From the NCBI GenBank assembly GCA_017447305.1, contig JAFSNY010000040.1, positions 1-46,381 of the forward strand: a stretch of DNA of 46,381 nt, written 5' to 3'. A model generated the notes under the pieces. The model was given only the letters and a program-made list of their open reading frames with translations, was not told where the DNA came from and searched no databases. Position numbers and translations under genes: made by a program. The stretch comes from Bacilli bacterium (GTDB lineage Bacteria > Bacillota_I > Bacilli_A > RFN20 > CAG-826). This document shows, piece after piece, positions 40,660-46,381 of the stretch (its first letter is position 1; the number at the start of each line of letters is the position of its first letter).

Positions 40660-41364
40660 CTATAAGAAGAATAATGAGAACGCGATGACAAATTGCGCGG
40701 AATAATAAGTTAAATAATTAAGAATAAAGTCAATTGGTTTTTCATGATTTTCTCCAAAATATGTTCCGCTTAACACCAAGTCGGAGACCATGAATAATAA
40801 TCCTCCGACGAATAACATGACAAGTGTCGTATTATCCCATCCATCAAGGATTAATAAACTAAGTGAACTAAGTGGGAAAGAGAAAAGCATAACTGAATAT
40901 AAGAAGACAATCAACTTATAATCCCCAAATTTAAGTTTTAATGGGATAGCGAGGAAATAGTTCGCAATAGCGCCTACGACTGCGATGATGATAGGGATTA
41001 GGATATATAGCACACTATTATCACCAAGATATTCTAAGTGCATCCCACTGATAAAGAGGATATGACCAAGTCCAAAGACAATAAAGCCACAATACGTATA
41101 AATTTTGTCATCCTTTGGATAGACATATTTTAAGTCGAGCCATATATCACCAGTAAGACCTAAGATTAATCCTAAAATGATAAATGGATTAATGATGTGT
41201 CCATGTTTTACAAAGGACGAATAGGCCGCTAAAGCGACGAAAAGAAGCGAGGCTACCGCTTTAATAGCGACAGCTTTCAAAGAATAAGCTTTAATCTTTT
41301 CGATGACATAGAAAACGATTGTTAAAGCGCCTAAGCTTAAAAGAAGAATACATATCCAAAGCAT
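40660..41364 (-). CDS. YhhN/TMEM86 family membrane protein (lysoplasmalogenase-like)
   Basis: 234 residues with about eight membrane helices. Family signatures: GLILGLTGDIWLDLKYVYP (two Asp presumed catalytic, about residues 73-79), GFIVFGLGHILFI, and GLLFMVSDLVLSGTYFG near the C-terminus, followed by YYSAQFVIAFSL. TMEM86/YhhN proteins hydrolyse the vinyl-ether bond of lysoplasmalogens, releasing a fatty aldehyde. The gene lies between an aldehyde dehydrogenase and a serpin in one operon, with gaps of 27 and 17 bp and a GAGGT ribosome site. The activity of this protein is inferred from the family. Confidence 0.85.
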   Translation of the reverse strand: MLWICILLLSLGALTIVFYVIEKIKAYSLKAVAIKAVASLLFVALAAYSSFVKHGHIINPFIILGLILGLTGDIWLDLKYVYPKDDKIYTYCGFIVFGLGHILFISGMHLEYLGDNSVLYILIPIIIAVVGAIANYFLAIPLKLKFGDYKLIVFLYSVMLFSFPLSSLSLLILDGWDNTTLVMLFVGGLLFMVSDLVLSGTYFGENHEKPIDFILNYLTYYSAQFVIAFSLFFL

Positions 41365-41374
41365 AATTTACCTC

Positions 41375-41390
41375 TTGATAGTATTATCAA
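41375..41390. repeat. perfect inverted repeat between aldehyde dehydrogenase and YhhN genes
   Basis: TTGATA-GTAT-TATCAA fills most of the 27-bp gap, right before the GAGG site of the YhhN gene. No T-tract follows, so it is not a terminator. It may tune expression by an mRNA hairpin. Confidence 0.5.
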
Positions 41391-41391
41391 C

Positions 41392-42798
41392 CTATTTTAA
41401 GAATTTCGAAAATAGTTTCTTCTTTTGAGGGGTATATGGATGCTCTCTTAGTGAGAGATTGAAATGTGTTTTTCCAAATAAAACAGTTGAAGGATGGGTG
41501 AATTCTCTAAATCCCCAGATTCCATGATACGCACCCATGCCAGAATGACCTGTTCCGTTAAATGGCACGCCTTTGACCATGAGATGGAGACATACTTCAT
41601 TAATACATCCACCACCATATTGTTGACTTCTCATCACTTTCTTGGCCCACTTCTTATTCTTGGTGAAGATATATAAGGCTAGACCATGTTCGCGTCTTGC
41701 GATTACATCGAGTAATTGATCGATTTCATCATCATTATATTCGACGATTGGGAGAAGAGGTCCAAAGATTTCGTGATTGACGATTTCTTCGTTGATATCA
41801 ACTGGATAAATGATTGTTGGGTCGTATTTATCCTTATTCTCATCACCTTTTCCTCCAAAAACGATGCGATCTTGATATTTCTTCGCTTCTTCTTCGATTT
41901 TCAAATAAGCGGCGTGAGTGATTAATTTAGGATATTCATCATTAAGATGAGCGTTTTCTCCAACTTGTTTGATGATGGCGTTCTTTAACTCCTCTATGAA
42001 TATAGGAGCAATTTCTTTCGCTACCGCAACTTGGTTGATATTAATGCATACTTGCCCGGAATTACAGATTTTAAAGAAAGCGATTTTTCTTGCTGCATCT
42101 TTAAGATTGGCGTCTTTTCTAACGATGCACCAGTTACCAGTTTCTCCTCCGAGTTCTAAGGCGACCGGGGTGAGGTTTCTACTCGCTAGTTCCATAACGT
42201 GTTTAGCGACTTTTGGAGAACCGGTATAGAAGATTTTATCCACTCTTTCTTCTAAGCAAAAATCAGCGACATCATGTCCCCCGTCAATAGCGATAACATA
42301 TTCTTTTGGGAATGTTTTATCGATAAGCTCCTTCAGGACTTCTGTCGTTTTCTTTGATTTAGAGGACATTTTAAGCATCGCGGTGTTGCCACCGGCTATA
42401 GAGGCGGCAAGGACACCCAAAGAGAGCAAAACTGGGAAATTAAATGGAGAGATGATTAATGTAACCCCATAAGGCATTTTATAAACCTTAGTGGTCATCG
42501 ATGGGAATGCAGCGAGCCCAGAGAAATGATGTTCTGGTTTATTCCACTTCTTCACTCCTTTGATATATTCATTTATTTCCATGACCGTATCACCAATATC
42601 ACAGAAATATGCTTCCGCTTCACTTCTTCCTAAATCCTCATGAAGCGCCTCGGTTAAAGCATCTTGATAATCAATGATGGCCTTTTTTAATTTCTTTAAT
42701 TGTTCAATACGAAACTTAACATCGAGTGTTTTGTTAGTTAAAAAGAATTCTCTTTGATTAAGAGCGATTTGATGAATCTCTTCTTTGGTGTATGACAT
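41392..42798 (-). CDS. aldehyde dehydrogenase (ALDH3/fatty aldehyde dehydrogenase-like)
   Basis: 468 residues, the short form typical of class 3 enzymes. NAD(P)-dependent oxidation of aldehydes to acids. Catalytic residues: general base E215 in LELGGE and nucleophile C251 in SGQVCIN. Cofactor loop FYTGSPKVAKHV, and the late EIFGPLLPIVEY and HSGMGAYHG motifs as in YwdH/ALDH3 proteins. The basic C-terminus (KKKLFSKFLK) could dock to the membrane. It is the first gene of an operon with the lysoplasmalogenase-like protein, whose reaction yields a fatty aldehyde, a natural substrate. A GAGGT site precedes the ATG. Confidence 0.92.
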   Translation of the reverse strand: MSYTKEEIHQIALNQREFFLTNKTLDVKFRIEQLKKLKKAIIDYQDALTEALHEDLGRSEAEAYFCDIGDTVMEINEYIKGVKKWNKPEHHFSGLAAFPSMTTKVYKMPYGVTLIISPFNFPVLLSLGVLAASIAGGNTAMLKMSSKSKKTTEVLKELIDKTFPKEYVIAIDGGHDVADFCLEERVDKIFYTGSPKVAKHVMELASRNLTPVALELGGETGNWCIVRKDANLKDAARKIAFFKICNSGQVCININQVAVAKEIAPIFIEELKNAIIKQVGENAHLNDEYPKLITHAAYLKIEEEAKKYQDRIVFGGKGDENKDKYDPTIIYPVDINEEIVNHEIFGPLLPIVEYNDDEIDQLLDVIARREHGLALYIFTKNKKWAKKVMRSQQYGGGCINEVCLHLMVKGVPFNGTGHSGMGAYHGIWGFREFTHPSTVLFGKTHFNLSLREHPYTPQKKKLFSKFLK

Positions 42799-42832
42799 AT
42801 TTATGTACCTCTACTTGAATATATTTTAATAC

Positions 42833-42867
42833 AAAAAATAAGGGCTGTTATGTTTTAGTCCCTTATT
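42833..42867 (-). terminator. terminator of the antitoxin/Fic-remnant unit
   Basis: Minus-strand stem AATAAGGG / CCCTTATT around a 15-base loop, followed by TTTTTT. It starts three bases after the Fic-remnant stop. Confidence 0.8.
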
Positions 42868-42869
42868 CT

Positions 42870-43019
42870 CTAATTCTTGATTTCAAATGGGTTACTTAAC
42901 AAATTCGCAATATTCAAAGACACTAATGCATTTTCAGCATCATCTAATTCCTTGATAGTTTTAATATTTAATTTGTTAATTAGAACATTTGTGTTTGGAT
43001 AAACATAGATATCTTTCAT
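42870..43019 (-). pseudogene. Fic/Doc N-terminal remnant (49 residues)
   Basis: A short frame, MKDIYVYPNTNVLINKLN and on to SNPFEIKN. It matches the usual N-terminus of Fic proteins (Y-YPGTNVLKNKLGIKD-EELD-AE, then L-LAELL). The Fic core motif HPFxxGNGR and everything after about residue 50 are absent; a stop is followed at once by a terminator. Its ATG overlaps the TGA of the RelB/DinJ-like gene by four bases, the coupling expected for an antitoxin-toxin pair. So this is probably a toxin deleted down to its N-terminus. A retained small protein that caps or modulates is possible. Confidence 0.7.
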
Positions 43020-43336
43020 TTTTGGTAACACCTTATCAAAGCAAACTTAGCAGTTTCAAAATCAATATCTCCCTTCGCGTATAAATGAATAATCTTCCTT
43101 GCTTTTGGAGATGGTTCTTTCCCGTCAACTGTATTAATTAAATACGCTAACTGTTCAGTATTAGTTAACTCTTTTTCTTCGCTATCTAACTTAAAGGGCA
43201 ATCCTTTTTTTAGGACTACTTGTCTCAAGAATAAATCTATTGCTTGACTCAAAGAAATTCCTACAATATTCAGAATTTTTTCTGAATCAATTTTAATGTC
43301 TTGTTGAACTCTTGCATGTACTACTTCACTCTTCAT
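43016..43336 (-). CDS. RelB/DinJ-family antitoxin
   Basis: 106 residues from ATG 43336 (GGAG site); an opening to 43366 adds ten residues without support. The ribbon-helix-helix N-terminus VVHARVQQDIKIDSEKILNIVGISLSQAIDLFLRQVV is the RelB/DinJ signature. A C-terminal helical tail (about 60-106) would bind the toxin. DinJ-type antitoxins are known to pair with YafQ/RelE or with Fic proteins. Here only a 49-residue Fic start follows. It probably represses its own promoter through the palindrome at 43357-43376. Confidence 0.85.
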   Translation of the reverse strand: MKSEVVHARVQQDIKIDSEKILNIVGISLSQAIDLFLRQVVLKKGLPFKLDSEEKELTNTEQLAYLINTVDGKEPSPKARKIIHLYAKGDIDFETAKFALIRCYQK

Positions 43337-43356
43337 AACTTTTTCTCCATCATTAT

Positions 43357-43376
43357 TGCAACACATATGTGATACA
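43357..43376. promoter_or_regulatory. palindromic operator candidate of the antitoxin gene
   Basis: Core CACATATGTG (43362-43371) within a 20-bp imperfect palindrome, 21 bases before the antitoxin ATG. This fits ribbon-helix-helix autoregulation. Confidence 0.55.
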
Positions 43377-43392
43377 TTTTAAAGATAAATTA

Positions 43393-43420
43393 AAGAAAAA
43401 GTTCTCTTTGCTTCGAGAAC
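43393..43420 (-). terminator. terminator of the HD-GYP/DUF4097 operon
   Basis: Minus-strand GTTCTC-GAAGCAAA-GAGAAC followed by TTTTTCTTT, 25 bases after the stop. Confidence 0.85.
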
Positions 43421-43445
43421 ATTTTCATTAAGTTTATATTTGCAC

Positions 43446-44390
43446 TTACGCTTTTACAGAAAGAGCGATATCCCCTGTACTAGTTTTGACTTTGCAAGTA
43501 CCTGAACCCGCTACTGATTCAACAGGTTTGATGCTTCCTGTGCTTGTAATAAATTGGAAAATCTTTCCAGTTAATAATGTTCCTTTAACATCGCCAGTGC
43601 TTGTTTCAACGTCAATTAATACTGATGCATCTGAGTCGTTAAATGTCACATCACCCGTCGATGTTCTGATAATCATGTTTTCATCCACGATAGTGTTAGT
43701 TAATTTAACTGTTCCAGTGCTCGCTCTTAATTCCATATCTTTTGCCTTGACATCGGTCAATTGAATATGACCTGTTGAGGTATTTATAGCTAGTTTTTCT
43801 TCTACTTCCACTTTGTTTAATTTAACATTGCCTGTGGACGCTCTGACATCAAGATTTTTAGGTTTCATTTCTAAAGAAATGTTTCCTGTTGATGTTCTAA
43901 CATTTGCGTAATCTATTACATTTGATTTAATACTCACGTTCCCAGTACTTAAATTTACATTTAGGTTTTCAAACGAAAAATCACTTGGAATGATGATATT
44001 TCCAGTAGAAGATTTAATAACTGCATCTCCATAAGTTTCCGCGGGAGCGTATACAGTAATAGACATTCTATTCCAGTTGAAATTTAAGATATTTTCATAC
44101 CATTTTCTAGCGTTAATGCTTTTAATGGTTAATGTGTCGTTTTCCACTTTTACATCATGATAAAGTTTCTTCTTTTCAACACATACAACTTTTCTTTCAC
44201 CATTGGTTGAGACTTTGAATTCAAGATCAGCGGTTTGAATATCAATATTCATATTTGAATATTGTTCGACATTATATTCCTTAGTGATAGTACGGTCTCT
44301 ACTCGTATTGATTGCTCCGATAGCGAAAAAAGCACCGACAGTCAATAAGATAGAACCAATAACAATTAAAGCAATAAATCCACCTTTCAT
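43446..44390 (-). CDS. DUF4097-like membrane-anchored beta-helix protein
   Basis: 314 residues. One N-terminal membrane helix (about 5-28), then an extracytoplasmic or cytoplasmic-facing repeat domain. Ten 'STG' turns (SSTGNI, TSTGNI, ASTGNV, TSTGDV and so on) recur about every 18-22 residues from about 125 to 310, the regular rungs of a right-handed beta helix as in DUF4097/YvlB-type proteins. Such proteins often go with envelope-stress or PspC-like systems. The gene follows the HD-GYP gene by 20 bp with an AAAGGA site, so it could be a sensor or effector of that signalling unit (inference). Confidence 0.82.
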   Translation of the reverse strand: MKGGFIALIVIGSILLTVGAFFAIGAINTSRDRTITKEYNVEQYSNMNIDIQTADLEFKVSTNGERKVVCVEKKKLYHDVKVENDTLTIKSINARKWYENILNFNWNRMSITVYAPAETYGDAVIKSSTGNIIIPSDFSFENLNVNLSTGNVSIKSNVIDYANVRTSTGNISLEMKPKNLDVRASTGNVKLNKVEVEEKLAINTSTGHIQLTDVKAKDMELRASTGTVKLTNTIVDENMIIRTSTGDVTFNDSDASVLIDVETSTGDVKGTLLTGKIFQFITSTGSIKPVESVAGSGTCKVKTSTGDIALSVKA

Positions 44391-44410
44391 AATTTTAAAT
44401 TCCTTTCTAA

Positions 44411-46129
44411 TTATTTCTTAAATTGGCAATAATATTCTTCGATTTTTCTCCTTGCGGCAAGATAACATTTTTCTAGTCCTGGATCGAAATGTTTACCAAA
44501 TCCATCTATGATAATTTGATTAGCTTCTTCAAAAGAGAATTCTTCTTTATAAACACGTTTACTCACCAAAGCGTCATAGACATCAGCAATCGCCATGATA
44601 CGCGCTTCAAAAGGGATTTCTTCTCCTTCAAGGTGATCTGGATATCCACTTCCATCCCATCTTTCATGATGATAATGAGCGACGTTAACAGCGATGTTTA
44701 AGAATTCAATGTCGCCAGTTCCATATAGTATTTCTTTGATAATTCTCGCTCCTTCAGCGGAGTGGGTTTTCATAATTGCATATTCTTCATCAGTGAATTT
44801 GCCTGGTTTTCTTAAGATTGCATCATCAATGGTGATTTTCCCTAAGTCATGCATAGGAGCGGCTCTTACGATATTGAAGCAGAATTTATCTGTTAATCCT
44901 GGGAAGTTTTCTTCTTTCATCGTTTCGATTAGTATGCGCATGCAATCACTCGTTCTTTTAATATGCCCACCTGTGGAATTATCGCGACCTTCAATCATCG
45001 TCGCCATTCCAAGCACTAATTTGTTTTGTAAATCTAAGATATCTTGAGTTTTTTCTTGGACCTCTTTTTCTAACTCTGAATTATAGTTTTGGATGAGTTT
45101 GATGAATTCTTGGTTCTTTGTGTCATCACTGATTAATAATTGATATCCATGGTAAAATCTTCCAACTTTTAATTGGTTCATTTGGAGTAAATATGTTTTA
45201 TTATCTAGACTTACAAAGCACTTATTGTTAGATGGATCGTTTTTAAACGATTCAACAAGAGTGAGGATATATTCTTTTCCAATAGGGAAATCACTGATTT
45301 CTTTATCAACGACATAATGATTTATTTCTTCAAACATCCTTTTCGCCGTGTCGTTACTTCCAAGATATCTAACTTTGTAATCAAAAGAAACAAATCCGGT
45401 TTCTCCTTTTTCTACGAGTGAATCGGTGACTGAATCCGAAGCATCATAAAGTCTTAATCTAGAAGCGATAACTAGATATAAACCCATTCCTAGATTGTAT
45501 GTGAGAGGAAGTAATTCTATCTCTGGAGCGCCTATCCATTTAACAAATAATCTTCCTCCAAAGAAACCAATGAAGGCGATGGTTACACTTAGGACCACTA
45601 AAACAAGGATTTTACGTGACACTTGTTTTTTCTTAAAGAAGCAATAGATAAGGACAGAGATGGTCGCTAAATAATAGGCGATTACAACAATATAGAATAT
45701 CGTATGCACCACACCATAATTTTTATCGGTAATATAACTTACTCCATCAGAAGTAAAAGATAATGTTGGGGTGGTTTTATAAAATAAACTTGTATGTCCG
45801 ATTGTTAATGATGAGATAAATATAATGGATGACATCACGACTAATATCGCTCTGATCCATGATTTGATATTCACTCTACATATGCTAAATACCAAAAACA
45901 TCGCGGCTAAAGTAACAAAACAGCCACCAATATAACTTAATCTTAAGCCAACTAAAGCTTCCTCTATAACACTAGAACTCGCAATGATTAAATGTCCTAG
46001 ATTAACAACAGGGATTATGACCGCCATAATCGTGATACTAGCATCGAAATGTTTATGGAAAATGAAAACATATACGACAAGTATCAGTAATGAGACTATA
46101 AGCATTGCGTAGTAATAATATAGAGCCAT
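44411..46129 (-). CDS. 7TM-receptor HD-GYP phosphodiesterase
   Basis: 572 residues. An N-terminal 7TM sensor resembles the histidine-kinase N-terminal 7TM region (about 1-225). A PAS-like domain follows (about 235-345: GFVSFDYKVRYLGSNDTAKRM), then a coiled coil (about 350-385) and an HD-GYP domain (about 385-560). Metal ligands are seen in MHDLGKI, KTHSAEGA and HYHHERWDGSGYPDHLEGE. HD-GYP proteins hydrolyse cyclic-di-GMP or related dinucleotides; the intact HD and GYP motifs support activity. It likely reads a membrane or small-molecule signal. It lacks a ribosome site: a TAAAAT box sits nine bases before the ATG, implying a leader of two or three bases. Confidence 0.92.
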   Translation of the reverse strand: MALYYYYAMLIVSLLILVVYVFIFHKHFDASITIMAVIIPVVNLGHLIIASSSVIEEALVGLRLSYIGGCFVTLAAMFLVFSICRVNIKSWIRAILVVMSSIIFISSLTIGHTSLFYKTTPTLSFTSDGVSYITDKNYGVVHTIFYIVVIAYYLATISVLIYCFFKKKQVSRKILVLVVLSVTIAFIGFFGGRLFVKWIGAPEIELLPLTYNLGMGLYLVIASRLRLYDASDSVTDSLVEKGETGFVSFDYKVRYLGSNDTAKRMFEEINHYVVDKEISDFPIGKEYILTLVESFKNDPSNNKCFVSLDNKTYLLQMNQLKVGRFYHGYQLLISDDTKNQEFIKLIQNYNSELEKEVQEKTQDILDLQNKLVLGMATMIEGRDNSTGGHIKRTSDCMRILIETMKEENFPGLTDKFCFNIVRAAPMHDLGKITIDDAILRKPGKFTDEEYAIMKTHSAEGARIIKEILYGTGDIEFLNIAVNVAHYHHERWDGSGYPDHLEGEEIPFEARIMAIADVYDALVSKRVYKEEFSFEEANQIIIDGFGKHFDPGLEKCYLAARRKIEEYYCQFKK

Positions 46130-46138
46130 AACTTTATT

Positions 46139-46144
46139 ATTTTA
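46139..46144 (-). promoter_or_regulatory. -10 element with near-leaderless geometry (HD-GYP gene)
   Basis: TAAAAT preceded by TG on the minus strand, nine bases before the ATG; no Shine-Dalgarno and no clear -35. Confidence 0.45.
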
Positions 46145-46183
46145 CATCAATATGAAAATAGATACTGTTTTCTTTTGATATTT

Positions 46184-46218
46184 AAAATAAAACCGACTAA
46201 GCAATTAGCCTAATCGGT
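46184..46218 (-). terminator. terminator of the right-edge LRR gene
   Basis: Eleven-pair minus-strand stem ACCGATTAGGC-TAATT-GCTTAGTCGGT (two G-T pairs) with a TTTATTTT tail, 22 bases after the stop. Confidence 0.9.
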
Positions 46219-46240
46219 CTTGATTATCATGTTCTAAAAA

Positions 46241-46381
46241 TTATAGTGAGACATCGCCATCAGAGCAGTGTACTACTTTGAGAGGGGTGTTATAATTCCA
46301 ATCTTCTCCTTTTGTAATCGCACCCCATTGAGCTTTAGTTCCAGCAAAATTAATTGTGGAAAGAACTGGAGAAAATTGGAA
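46241..46381 (-). CDS. C-terminus of a BspA-type (LRR_5) leucine-rich repeat protein, cut by window edge
   Basis: Only the last 46 residues are inside the window. They read INFAGTKAQWGAITKG, then EDWNYNTPLKVVHCSDGDV, and stop. This 'GTKAQW-AI-KG-W-VHCSDG' ending is the standard C-terminal repeat of secreted LRR_5/BspA proteins of gut Firmicutes. The start and signal peptide lie beyond the edge. Likely a surface adhesin-type protein. Confidence 0.8.
   Translation of the reverse strand, partial: FQFSPVLSTINFAGTKAQWGAITKGEDWNYNTPLKVVHCSDGDVSL

Noticed and set aside
1..46381. Alternative genetic code (TGA as Trp), suspected from Mollicutes-like features
   Set aside because: TGA ends several genes at family-appropriate positions (membrane protein at 983, GH53 at 10154, antitoxin at 43016), and Trp in conserved motifs is TGG.
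1..46381. tRNA, rRNA, insertion sequence, prophage or integron elements
   Set aside because: No transposase, integrase, terminal inverted repeats or tRNA-like cloverleaf was recognised on either strand.

Overview
The window is AT-rich DNA from a low-GC Gram-positive lineage. The core genes (ftsA, ftsZ, mraZ, rsmH, ileS with a T-box, lspA, rluD, rnhC, mutS2, uvrC) are Firmicutes-like. TGA is used as a normal stop and TGG encodes Trp, so this is the standard bacterial code and not a Mycoplasma/Spiroplasma one. Four secreted proteins are lipoproteins carrying long Ser/Glu/Pro repeat linkers. No LPXTG anchor is seen, and the division cluster lacks its usual mur/pbp genes. My best inference is an uncultured gut or rumen member of the Bacilli near Erysipelotrichales, Acholeplasmatales or RF39-type lineages. 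The exact taxon cannot be fixed from this sequence.

Layout. 1-9.2 kb is an alpha-glucan locus: a GH13 amylase lipoprotein cut by the left edge, a small membrane protein, a divergent aldose 1-epimerase, and an operon of two large pullulanases with a small repeat lipoprotein between them. 9.3-13.3 kb is a four-gene operon: an unrecognised barrel-plus-sandwich protein, a zinc ribbon, a cytoplasmic GH53 galactanase and a lipoprotein. 13.4-15.2 kb is a TIR domain fused to BspA-type leucine-rich repeats. 15.2-24.9 kb is housekeeping: uvrC, mutS2, divergent rnhC, and ileS-lspA-rluD behind an isoleucine T-box. 25-27.3 kb is a secreted endonuclease I lipoprotein. 27.3-31.6 kb is a pared-down dcw cluster (mraZ, rsmH, a small membrane protein, a multi-hairpin RNA segment, ftsA, ftsZ). 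31.8-33.4 kb is an IspD/TarI-LicD pair. 33.5-37.4 kb holds an unknown protein, membrane proteins, a zinc-ribbon membrane protein and a PlsC acyltransferase. 37.5-38.6 kb is a second GH53. 38.7-39.3 kb is a DUF3841-like protein. 39.3-42.8 kb is an operon of aldehyde dehydrogenase, YhhN/TMEM86 protein and a serpin lipoprotein. 42.9-43.3 kb is a RelB/DinJ-type antitoxin overlapping a 49-residue Fic N-terminal remnant. 43.4-46.1 kb is a 7TM HD-GYP protein with a DUF4097-like beta-helix protein. The right edge cuts an LRR_5 protein.

How it fits together. The surface enzymes would debranch and cut starch, pullulan or glycogen outside the cell. GalM and the cytoplasmic GH53 enzymes suggest that galactose-containing oligosaccharides are finished inside. 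The serpin, the nuclease and the LRR proteins fit life in a host gut.

Most notable signals: (i) four consecutive stem-loops with pyrimidine-rich loops between the ftsL-position gene and ftsA; (ii) the TIR-LRR fusion; (iii) a repeated promoter geometry implying leaderless mRNAs for several first genes; (iv) an aldehyde dehydrogenase next to a lysoplasmalogenase-family protein, suggesting plasmalogen breakdown; (v) a toxin-less antitoxin/Fic remnant. The only gene-free stretch over 300 bases is 24645-25049. It is filled by the ileS T-box leader, its promoter and the terminator of the nuclease gene.
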